From Streptomyces sp. NBC_00691 (GTDB lineage Bacteria > Actinomycetota > Actinomycetes > Streptomycetales > Streptomycetaceae), in NCBI RefSeq assembly GCF_036226665.1, contig NZ_CP109007.1, forward strand, positions 6,200,001-6,264,000: a DNA stretch of 64,000 bases, written 5' to 3'. The notes beneath the pieces were generated by a model that searched no databases, was not told where the DNA came from, and was given only the letters and a program-made list of their open reading frames with translations. A program made the translations under genes and the position numbers. Numbering within the stretch: the stretch's first letter is position 1; every line of letters begins with the position of its first letter. This document shows positions 57,046 through 64,000 of the stretch, piece by piece.

Positions 57046-57846
57046 TCAGGCGCGGTGGGCGAGATAGAACTCGGCATCCCGCGACGGCGGGATGGGCCCG
57101 GCGCTGGGCCACGAGCGGAGTGCCGAGTGTGGTCGGCCCCAGCTGACGCGGACCGGGTCGCCGGGGTTCGCGGGCTGCGTGATCCACAGCGGGGCGAAGC
57201 CCGGACGGCCGGAGATGAACCGGCCAGCAGCGTCGGCCGCCTCCTGGTCGGGGACATCGAGGTGCCTGGTGGGCTGGGGGCCGCCGGCCGGGGCTGCGAG
57301 GCGATAGCCGCTCAAGAGCGGCACGATGACCCAGCGCCCCGCTTCCGGCGGCTGGGTGCCTTCGACGTGCAGGCCGGCCAGGTCCATGGCGAACTGCGTC
57401 GGGCCCAGGACCTGCCGCTGCCACGCCCGCCGGATCATGGATGCCCGCGACGTGGCATTCAGCCTGGCGCGGGTCTTCTTCAGTAGGTACTGGGCCTGGT
57501 AGGGCTTCAGACCCCGGAGCCGGGCATAGGCGTTGACCGGCCTGCCAGCGGCGAGCGTGCGGACCAGGCCGTACGCGTTCGCCTCCAGAAGCAGTGGATG
57601 GAGAACGGCGGGAGCGGCCAATGCGCCGTGGGTGTAAGCGTGGTCCACGAGCTGAGGCCGGGCGACAGCGCCGAGCCGGAAGCGGCGCGCGATCCGGGCC
57701 AGCCGGTACTGCACGTGCCTGTCGGTGCCCAGGCCGAGCCGGGATGCGATCTCCGGATCCTCGTAGCCCTCAGCAACTAGCTCCAGGACCTGTCGCTCCA
57801 GATGTGGCAGCGCCGCCTCGGAGAGCGGGGGTACGCGGGCGCTCAT
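57046..57846 (-). CDS. LuxR/sigma-region-4-like regulator
   Basis: 266 residues, ATG 57846 overlapping the GntR-like stop (ATGA). Residues 10-60 (LPHLERQVLELVAEGYEDPEIASRLGLGTDRHVQYRLARIARRF) form an HTH at the N-terminus. A second helical stretch (NAYARLRGLKPYQAQYLLKKTRARLN) may be another HTH. The C-terminal part is unknown. The layout differs from standard response regulators, since no receiver domain is present. Confidence 0.65.
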   Translation of the reverse strand: MSARVPPLSEAALPHLERQVLELVAEGYEDPEIASRLGLGTDRHVQYRLARIARRFRLGAVARPQLVDHAYTHGALAAPAVLHPLLLEANAYGLVRTLAAGRPVNAYARLRGLKPYQAQYLLKKTRARLNATSRASMIRRAWQRQVLGPTQFAMDLAGLHVEGTQPPEAGRWVIVPLLSGYRLAAPAGGPQPTRHLDVPDQEAADAAGRFISGRPGFAPLWITQPANPGDPVRVSWGRPHSALRSWPSAGPIPPSRDAEFYLAHRA

Positions 57847-58484
57847 GCGGCACGCATCTCGGTCGCGCATATGGTGATCGCCTGTTGCTGGCTGTGCCGA
57901 CTCACGTGTGCACTGACGGCCACGACGGCGAAGCATCCGTTGGCGCTGACCTCTACCAGCCCGGTCGTGGCGAGGTCCGCGAGCGCCAGGCGGACGGACG
58001 AGGCCGGTACCCGCAGAGACCTCGCCAGCCTCCGCTCGCGGAGCCGGGAAGGCGGGGCCAGGGCGCCGCTCGCGATGCGCTGCTGGATCTCCTGGGAGAT
58101 GGAGCCGACCGAGCGGCCGGGCACGAGGGCTTCAATCAAGGCCCACAACATGTCGCGGCCCTGGCCAGCGAGGAGACACGCCTTGGCCCAGGTGCCCCGG
58201 ATCCCGTGGGGAGACGGGGTGAGGGCCGCGATCCAACCTTCCCATCGGAGTTGATCGGCCGGGGAGTCGCTCGCGGTGCGTTGTGTTCGGGCAAGGCCGA
58301 GCCACGGCTGGGTGGAGGAGTACACGAGGTGGTACGCGTCCTCGACGGACTTGGCCGGCACCACGGTGCGTCGGATCTTGAGTGACTGGAGCCTGTTGAT
58401 GTCCCGCTTCAGCATGCTTGCGGTCCGTGAGGCGGAGGCTGCCGGAGGACGGCGGCGGATCAGGAGGAAGGCGGTCTTATCCAC
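57843..58484 (-). CDS. GntR-like regulator, HTH at the C-terminus
   Basis: 213 residues from GTG 58484. The last 85 residues (ISQEIQQRIASGALAPPSRLRERRLARSLRVPASSVRLALADLATTGLVEVS) match the GntR winged helix, with a final wing GCFAVVAV. The first 120 residues (RRTVVPAKSVEDAYHLVYSS, WEGWIAALTPSPHGIRG) are unrecognised. In normal GntR proteins the HTH comes first, so the order is inverted. It lies three bases after the ATPase-domain gene. Confidence 0.65.
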   Translation of the reverse strand: MDKTAFLLIRRRPPAASASRTASMLKRDINRLQSLKIRRTVVPAKSVEDAYHLVYSSTQPWLGLARTQRTASDSPADQLRWEGWIAALTPSPHGIRGTWAKACLLAGQGRDMLWALIEALVPGRSVGSISQEIQQRIASGALAPPSRLRERRLARSLRVPASSVRLALADLATTGLVEVSANGCFAVVAVSAHVSRHSQQQAITICATEMRAA

Positions 58485-58487
58485 GGT

Positions 58488-59072
58488 TCAAAGCCCCCTC
58501 ACGCCGACAAGCACTCGGCCGAGGAGAGTGGGGTCGACCTCACTCGTACGGGGCAGCGCACTGCGTACGGTCTCCGAAGGCTGAGCCGGACGCGACTGAG
58601 CCCGTTCGTGCCTCCGGGGTTCGGCCGCAGGCACGAGGCTGACCTGGGCCCACACAACCTTTCCGGTCTTGTTGCCGTTGCGGACGGGGTAGTGCCCCCA
58701 CCTGCTGCTCACGGCAGCGACGAGGAGAATCCCCCGGCCGCTCGTTGCGTCCGCCCCGGGCTGCTTCAGGACGGGCGCCTGCTCGTCGTTGTCGAACACC
58801 GACACGCGGACCGCCCCGTTGCCGATCTCAAGCACCAGCTCGAAGGTCCTCAAGGTCGACAGCAAGGAGTACGGCGAGACCTGCTCGCCCTCCTTGGAGT
58901 GCTGCACCGCGTTCGTGGCCAACTCGGAGACGATGAGTTCCATCGTCTCGATGACTTTGGCCGGCACCCGCCAGCGAGAGAGGATGTCGGTGGTGTGCAG
59001 CCTCGCCCAGCGCACGGCGTTCGGCGTGGTCGCCAGCGTGAGGCTGTCGCTCAGGGGTGGTGCCTGGGACAC
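58488..59072 (-). CDS. RsbW-like ATP-binding (anti-sigma/HATPase) protein
   Basis: 194 residues from GTG 59072 with GGGAGG six bases upstream. ELIVSELATNAVQHS is the N-box and GRGILLVAAVSSRWG the G-box of GHKL ATPases of the RsbW/SpoIIAB type; VSVFDNDEQAP lies between. The tail of about 50 residues is basic. Streptomyces encodes many such proteins, which control sigma factors or partner regulators. As first gene of the leftward operon it may govern the regulators behind it. Confidence 0.83.
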   Translation of the reverse strand: MSQAPPLSDSLTLATTPNAVRWARLHTTDILSRWRVPAKVIETMELIVSELATNAVQHSKEGEQVSPYSLLSTLRTFELVLEIGNGAVRVSVFDNDEQAPVLKQPGADATSGRGILLVAAVSSRWGHYPVRNGNKTGKVVWAQVSLVPAAEPRRHERAQSRPAQPSETVRSALPRTSEVDPTLLGRVLVGVRGL

Positions 59073-59329
59073 GATGTGCCTCCCGAGTTGGGAGAAGGGA
59101 CCGTCGAATGGCCGGGCCGACGAGCAGCGTCTGAGCTCGGGACCGCGGGGAGGGCAACGTTCGCTCTCCGAGCCCAGGAGCAGCAACCGCGACGGTGCAC
59201 GTAAACGTGACGGGCGTACGTGACCCTTCACGTATTTCCAGGCCCTTGGCCGATGGAGTCACGCTTTTCTCTCACCGGCCGGTCAGCAGGTCAGTACGCT
59301 GGCGACTGAGTCGGAAGGGGATCGTCTTC

Positions 59330-60739
59330 ATGAGAAGTGGCCTTGAACCTCACGGCCCGTCCTGCGCACGCCGGTTACGCGAGAGCGGCGTCGAGCGAGG
59401 ACGCTCGATCGACGAAATCGCCCACTCGATTCATACACATTGCTCGGTATCTCGATTGCGTTCCCAGCGTCTGGCCAGGGGCCTCACTCTTGTCGACGCT
59501 GCGGAGCAGCTGCGCCGTCTTGTCACCGAGCGGGAAGGAGCCCCGCGGGTCACCGTGGAGCAGCTACGCCTGTGGGAGACAGGAAAGCACCGGCCACTTC
59601 GCTCGACAGTTCTCGTACTGGCCGCCTTCTACGCCTGCGCACCAGGCGATTTGGACTTGGACGACACCCGGGCGGTCGAGGGAATCGTTCTTCAGGTACG
59701 GCCCCCGCACACGCCTCGCACCGATCAGTACAGCGTGCCCGATCTTTCCGAACGTGTTCCGGCTACTGCAGGATCCCTCGTCGACAGGGTCGATGTCGTA
59801 CGCCTAGCCGTGGACCGCACCCTTGCCTCGGCCACGGTCACCCCCACCCAGCTGGACCACATTGAGGAGATGGTCCTTTGGGCCAGCCAGGAGTACGTCT
59901 CCACGCCGCCGACCTTGATGCTCAGCCGTCTTCTGGACTTGCTCGCGGAGGTCCAGGGACTGGCCGCGTCCCGGCAGCCGGCAGCCGTTCAGGTCCGCCT
60001 CTCTGAACTAACCGCCATGATCTCCACGTTGACAGCGGACGCGCTCATGAAGCTCGGCGACCTGGCGCGGTCACGGTCCTGGTACGCCACGGCACGCACC
60101 GCCGCGGATGACAGCGGGAACGTCGAGCTTCGCGCCCGTGTCAGGGCTCAGGCCGCGATGCTGCCCTTCTACTACGGTCCGATCACCAGCGCGGTGAGCC
60201 TCTGCCGAGAGGCCAGGGTGATCAGTAGCAGAGTCCGGGCTTCTGCCACGCACGCCTTCGCGGCAGCAGCGGAAGCGCGGGCTCTCGCCAAGCTCGGTGC
60301 CCAGACCGAGGCCGAGGAGGCGCTGCGGTACGCGGCCAAGGCGTTCGAGCACTTCGGAGGGGACTCGTCCAACGACGCCTTCGCCTTCCCGGAGCGCCGC
60401 TACCTGCTCTACAAGAGCGGCACGTTGACAGCACTGGGCCACACCCGCGAGGCACGCGTGGTCCAGGAGGAGGCTCTTGCCCTTTACCGGGACAAGAGCG
60501 GAATCGACCCGGCGCTCCTCCGGCTTGAGGCCGCGATCTGCTTCGCGCGGGATCGCAGTCCTGACGAAGCCTGCCAGCTAGCCGGCAGCACCTTCCTGCG
60601 GATGGACCCCGCCCACCGCACGCCCATCGTGGAGGAAAGGGCCCGTGAGGTCGTAGAGGTCCTCCCGCCGGCGATACGCGCAGGCCGGGCGGCACGCGAG
60701 CTTCTTGAGATCATCGAGCTTCCGCCCGGCCGGATGTGA
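59330..60739 (+). CDS. XRE-type regulator with TPR-like domain
   Basis: 469 residues, ATG 59330 with GGAAGGGG nine bases upstream and a -10-like TACGCT at 59295-59300. Residues 40-110 form an HTH (LRSQRLARGLTLVDAAEQLRRL ... VEQLRLWETGKHRPLRSTVLVLAAFY). TPR-like helices follow (LGDLARSRSWYATARTAADD, LAKLGAQTEAEEALRYAAKAFEHFG). It is divergent from the RsbW-like operon and is a likely regulator of it, paralleling the regulator at 50675. Confidence 0.78.
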   Translation: MRSGLEPHGPSCARRLRESGVERGRSIDEIAHSIHTHCSVSRLRSQRLARGLTLVDAAEQLRRLVTEREGAPRVTVEQLRLWETGKHRPLRSTVLVLAAFYACAPGDLDLDDTRAVEGIVLQVRPPHTPRTDQYSVPDLSERVPATAGSLVDRVDVVRLAVDRTLASATVTPTQLDHIEEMVLWASQEYVSTPPTLMLSRLLDLLAEVQGLAASRQPAAVQVRLSELTAMISTLTADALMKLGDLARSRSWYATARTAADDSGNVELRARVRAQAAMLPFYYGPITSAVSLCREARVISSRVRASATHAFAAAAEARALAKLGAQTEAEEALRYAAKAFEHFGGDSSNDAFAFPERRYLLYKSGTLTALGHTREARVVQEEALALYRDKSGIDPALLRLEAAICFARDRSPDEACQLAGSTFLRMDPAHRTPIVEERAREVVEVLPPAIRAGRAARELLEIIELPPGRM

Positions 60740-60772
60740 CAGGACGGGCCTTCGTCGGTCAGCCTGTGTGGC

Positions 60773-61675
60773 ATGACAATCACGCCGGCCCCCGGTGGGT
60801 TCGACGATTTCGAGATGTACCAGGTGCTGGAGCGGGCCTGCGAGAAGGCTGGCCTCGACAGCCGAGACGCGCGTCTCCTCCGCGGCCACACCAATGCGGT
60901 CCTCCTTCTGGAGAAGGAGCAGGTGGTAGCCAAGATCGCACGGAAGGGGACGGACGTCGATAGCGTCATGCGCACGGTCTCCTTCGTACGCTGGCTCATC
61001 GAAGCAGACTTCCCCACAGTCCCTCTTCACCCTTGCGATCAGCCGCTGATCATCGACGGACACGCTGTCACCTTCTGGACCTACCTGCCACAGCCGGAGA
61101 GCCCGGTGCCGGCATGGCAACTGGCGGGGCCCCTGAAGACGCTCCACACCCTGCCTCGACCCCCGATCGCCCTCGCCGAGCACAACAACATCCGCGCGAT
61201 CCGCCGCTCGCTGAGCGCGATCACCTGCCTCCCTATCGCTCGAGTCCGCTATCTGGAGCATGAGGCGGACCGGCTCGAAGAGGCGCTGGAGGGAGTCCCG
61301 TTTGCTCTGGCTTCAGGACTGATTCAGGGCGACCCGCAACACCGAAACGCGCTGCACACTGCCGATGGAACTGCGGTGCTGTGCGACTGGGACACGATCG
61401 CCCAAGGCCAGCCGGAATGGGATCTCGTCACCGTCGAAGTCCACTGCCGTCGGTTCGGGTACGGCGAAGCCCACTATCAAGCGTTCGTGGACGCCTACGG
61501 GTTGGACATTAGGGAAAGCGCCGGCTACTCAGTTCTCCGCGACATCCGTGAACTGCGCATGGTTACGACAAATGCCCGGAAGGTGCGGCATGCCCCCGAA
61601 TCTCTGAGTGAGATCCAGCGCCGGGTTGACGGACTGTGGAGGCGAGACGAACAACTTCAATGGAACATCCTCTAG
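60773..61675 (+). CDS. APH-fold phosphotransferase
   Basis: 300 residues. LIQGDPQHRNALHTADGTAVLCDWDTIAQG has the catalytic QGDxxxxN (Gln replacing the usual His) and the metal-binding DWD; VVAKIARKG holds the N-lobe Lys. The family phosphorylates antibiotics, homoserine, choline and others. It follows the regulator by 33 bases without a clear ribosome site, so it may be leaderless or read through. Substrate unknown. Confidence 0.8.
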   Translation: MTITPAPGGFDDFEMYQVLERACEKAGLDSRDARLLRGHTNAVLLLEKEQVVAKIARKGTDVDSVMRTVSFVRWLIEADFPTVPLHPCDQPLIIDGHAVTFWTYLPQPESPVPAWQLAGPLKTLHTLPRPPIALAEHNNIRAIRRSLSAITCLPIARVRYLEHEADRLEEALEGVPFALASGLIQGDPQHRNALHTADGTAVLCDWDTIAQGQPEWDLVTVEVHCRRFGYGEAHYQAFVDAYGLDIRESAGYSVLRDIRELRMVTTNARKVRHAPESLSEIQRRVDGLWRRDEQLQWNIL

Positions 61676-61910
61676 CTGCCAGGTTCCTCGCCGAGGCCAA
61701 CCTCACCACCGGCGGCCACCAGTTCGACAGCCCCATCCTGAGCAGCCCCGCGTCCCCGTGCTGGCCGAGGACTGCGACTGCGCCCGCTATCACCATGCTG
61801 CTGAGGCTCGCTGAGGTGTACGGGGGCGGTTTCATGCCGCCAGGCGGGACGGGCGAGCGGACCCAGGTGCGGCATCGCCCCCAGCGTATGGCTGCGATGC
61901 CTGGTGCCCT

Positions 61911-61939
61911 GCGGCGGGCTGCTGGTCGCTGCCCGCCGC
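61911..61939. terminator. Candidate hairpin terminator
   Basis: GCGGCGGGC and GCCCGCCGC pair over nine bases with an 11-base loop, 13 bases beyond the leftward gene's stop and 236 bases after the phosphotransferase. Confidence 0.5.
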
Positions 61940-61951
61940 AGGTGGTGGTCG

Positions 61952-64000
61952 CTACCAGGCCGTGGCACGTTCTACGTCGTTGGCGTAGCGGCCAAGGGCC
62001 TGTCCGAGGTCGGCCCGGCCCTCGGTCCCGGGTTCGGAGGTGCCGACGGCGTCCTGCCCGGCTCGGATCACGGCGTGGGCCCGGTAGTCGATCTGGCCTT
62101 GGCTCCTGCCGGTGCCGGCCACCAGCGTGGTCAGGATCCGTAGGGCATCCGGATTCTGGGCGCTGCGGGCGGCTCGCTGCGCGACCCGGTCGGGGTACTT
62201 GATGTCTGGGGTGGCGGCGACGGTGCGCAGGGTCCGGGTCAGCCACTGGTGCTGGTCGGTTCCTTCGGCGAAGGCGAAGTGGCCGATACCTACGAGGGCA
62301 GGTGCGAGGTCGGGGTCTCCGTCGACGAGGTCCAGGGCCTGGTCCCAGAGCTGCAAGGCGCGCTGGTGCAGAGGGTGGGGACCGGCGACCTCTTCGAGGG
62401 GCAGTGCCCGGGCGATGTCGCCGAGGAGCGTCGAGACGGCCGCTGGGCCGCCGTCACCGCTGATCAACGTGGCGAGGAAGTCGGAGTCGAAGGTGCCCGG
62501 GGAGTGGAGCAGGGTGGCGGCGAACCGGTCGAACACCTCCTCGGGTGCACCGGCGCGCAGGTAGTCAGTGACCTTGCCGGGGTCGAGGTCGCCGAGCACC
62601 GCGAACTCGTCGGCGCCGAGGCGGCGCAGCGAGCGCAGCCAGGTGTGAATCGGGGCGGACGGTGCGGCGAGGTCGAGCAGGGGGGCCTCGTGGTCGGTGT
62701 ACCAGGGCAGGGCGTAGCGGCGCAGCGGGGTGAGGGCCGCGCCGATGGCGGCCAGGGCGCGGTCGTCGCGGCCGTCGGTGACGAGCTGGGTCAGTTGGGT
62801 GGCGGCTTCGGCGGGCAGCTCGCCTTGGTCGGCTGCGCGGCGGACAGACCACTGGAGGAAGGCGACCAGGGCGAGGCCGCCGGAGGTGGCGCTCGCGGCG
62901 ACGTAGGGGTTGTCCGGGACCGAGGCGGGCGCGGTCCAGGCGCGGACGCCGGCCATCAGCCAGGTGACGGCCGCGGCCTCGTCCACGCCGGGGCCGACTC
63001 CGAGTGCCCAGGCATGGCGCAGCAGCTGGGCCACGAGGTAGCGGGCGCGTTCGTCGATGTCCGGGTCGGCGCTGCCTTCACCTGCTTCGAGCTGGTTCTT
63101 CAGGTCCCAGGCGGCGGTGCATGCGTTGGTAAGCAGTCGTCCGCCGTCGTCGGTGAGGCCGGCCTGCTGGTCGGTGTGCAGGGCCTGCAGGTAGACCGTG
63201 CGGAGGTCGAACGAGCTGAGGGTGGCTGCGACGGCCGAGATGTCGGCCGCCCAGGCTGCGGGGTCCGCGTGGATGGCGGCTTCCAGCATCCGCAGGTCCG
63301 TTCGCTTGTAGTAGTCCCCCTGCGAGGGAGTGCGTGCCGAGAGCTCAGAGGCGCCCTCAAGGACACCGTGCTCCTTGCAGCGGGTGACGAAGTCCGCCAC
63401 CGTGCTTTCGCCGTGGTCGGGGTACGGCCCGATTTTGATCAGCGGTTCGGTGAGGGCCGGGGGCGGCCCGGTGAACTCGGCCAGCAGGTCCAGCACCGGG
63501 CCCCAAGGTGCCAGCACCGACGCGGGCGCCACCTCCGAGAGGCAGTAGACGGTCCGCCAGACGGGCTGGAGAGCGGACTCCCACTCCAGCTCCGGCATGT
63601 CGGTCGCATCCTCGCCGAGGAGCTCGGCCAGCGCTTCCGTGCCGCCGAGCACGGAGACGAGCGTGCGGGCGATACGGGCGCCGTCGTCTGCCAGCTCGGC
63701 GCGGGCGGCCCGCAGTGCGTCCGGGCCGGGCACCGGACCGAAACCCTCGGTCAGGGCCGCCTCGAGGTCGACCTGGTCCGCCGGATCGCAGGTGCCGATG
63801 ACCACCTGGACGAACCGGCCGACGTCCGGGGTGAGGTAGGTCATGGCGCCCAAGCGGGCGAGCACCGCAAAGGCAGCCTTCCACCACGAGACGTCCGTCG
63901 GCGCGATCTCGGCGGCGTCCACCAGGTGGACTGCGATCAGCCGCTCCCGCTCCCAGCCGCCCAAGGTCTTGGCCGTCCAGGCACCGGCCCGTGCGGCCAG
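61952..64000 (-). CDS. Large protein of unknown function (5' end outside window)
   Basis: The frame is open to the right edge, giving at least 682 residues; the real start lies beyond 64000. The sequence is helical, acidic and soluble, with repeats of the kind LAALGAALTPLRRYALPWY, AVTWLMAGVRAWTAP and LWDQALDLVDGDPDLAPALVGIGHFAF. This could be an alpha-solenoid scaffold. No catalytic motif, signal peptide or membrane segment is visible, and I do not recognise a family. Confidence 0.7.
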   Translation of the reverse strand: MAARAGAWTAKTLGGWERERLIAVHLVDAAEIAPTDVSWWKAAFAVLARLGAMTYLTPDVGRFVQVVIGTCDPADQVDLEAALTEGFGPVPGPDALRAARAELADDGARIARTLVSVLGGTEALAELLGEDATDMPELEWESALQPVWRTVYCLSEVAPASVLAPWGPVLDLLAEFTGPPPALTEPLIKIGPYPDHGESTVADFVTRCKEHGVLEGASELSARTPSQGDYYKRTDLRMLEAAIHADPAAWAADISAVAATLSSFDLRTVYLQALHTDQQAGLTDDGGRLLTNACTAAWDLKNQLEAGEGSADPDIDERARYLVAQLLRHAWALGVGPGVDEAAAVTWLMAGVRAWTAPASVPDNPYVAASATSGGLALVAFLQWSVRRAADQGELPAEAATQLTQLVTDGRDDRALAAIGAALTPLRRYALPWYTDHEAPLLDLAAPSAPIHTWLRSLRRLGADEFAVLGDLDPGKVTDYLRAGAPEEVFDRFAATLLHSPGTFDSDFLATLISGDGGPAAVSTLLGDIARALPLEEVAGPHPLHQRALQLWDQALDLVDGDPDLAPALVGIGHFAFAEGTDQHQWLTRTLRTVAATPDIKYPDRVAQRAARSAQNPDALRILTTLVAGTGRSQGQIDYRAHAVIRAGQDAVGTSEPGTEGRADLGQALGRYANDVERATAW

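Noticed and set aside
61676..61910. Small plus-strand frame after the phosphotransferase
   Set aside because: It has no ribosome site, overlaps the preceding gene in another frame and shows no motif.

Overview
The window reads as accessory DNA of a Streptomyces or close relative. The coding frames have a strong G/C third-position bias, starts are a mix of ATG, GTG and TTG, and the families present are typical of streptomycetes and their plasmids: DUF4913, DUF317, DUF2637, a WhiB-like protein, DUF5999, MAB_1171c-type membrane protein with ImmA/IrrE peptidase, LAxTG surface protein and TPR-type XRE regulators. I see no rRNA, tRNA, CRISPR array, integrase or essential chromosomal genes. A replication initiator, DnaC-like loader, MobC and relaxase argue for a mobilisable plasmid or integrated mobile element.

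Layout. (1) 1-11.8 kb: a long plus-strand run of overlapping accessory genes: the end of a DNA methyltransferase, a DUF4913 protein, a RelE-fold protein, six small helical proteins that look like diverged copies of one another, two winged-helix proteins, then an MFS exporter coupled to an ATP-grasp ligase, a DUF317 protein and a sortase-anchored SpaA-type surface protein, closed by a strong hairpin. (2) 11.9-18.5 kb: small accessory genes, several apparently leaderless. One is split by an IS5-type element that carries an extra passenger gene. More DUF317 genes follow. (3) 18.5-28.5 kb: lipoprotein, mobilisation and replication module read leftward (Rep, DnaC-like, WhiB-HTH, DUF2637 protein with a huge Gly-Thr tract, a 59-residue protein, MobC, relaxase), with a divergent triple-HTH regulator. 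(4) 28.7-31 kb: MAB_1171c-like membrane protein and ImmA/IrrE peptidase.

(5) 31-39.3 kb, leftward: ABC exporter, a 27-residue ORF, phosphotransferase, Nudix, MFS, two methyltransferases (one fused to Nudix), PIG-L deacetylase, MazG-like, Nudix, and a terminal 26-residue ORF. (6) 40.3-50.3 kb, leftward: QueD, QueE, GTP cyclohydrolase I, phosphoribosyltransferase, methyltransferase, two thymidylate-kinase-like proteins, radical SAM/SPASM protein, DegT aminotransferase, HAD phosphatase, a SAICAR-synthetase (PurC)-like ligase, a DEDDh exonuclease and a DsbA-like protein. This looks like a biosynthetic cluster for a 7-carboxy-7-deazaguanine nucleoside or nucleotide. QueC is absent and a PurC-like amide ligase is present instead. 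A divergent XRE/TPR regulator sits next to it.

(7) 52.4-59.1 kb, leftward: an operon of RsbW-like ATPase, GntR-like and LuxR-like regulators, DUF5999, GH15 glycosidase, a second LuxR-like protein and an M14-type peptidase. (8) 59.3-64 kb: a second TPR regulator, a phosphotransferase and the 3' part of a large unknown gene. The headline is section 6. Sections 5 and 6 may act together: make the nucleoside, export it and sanitise modified nucleotides, but that link is inference from position.
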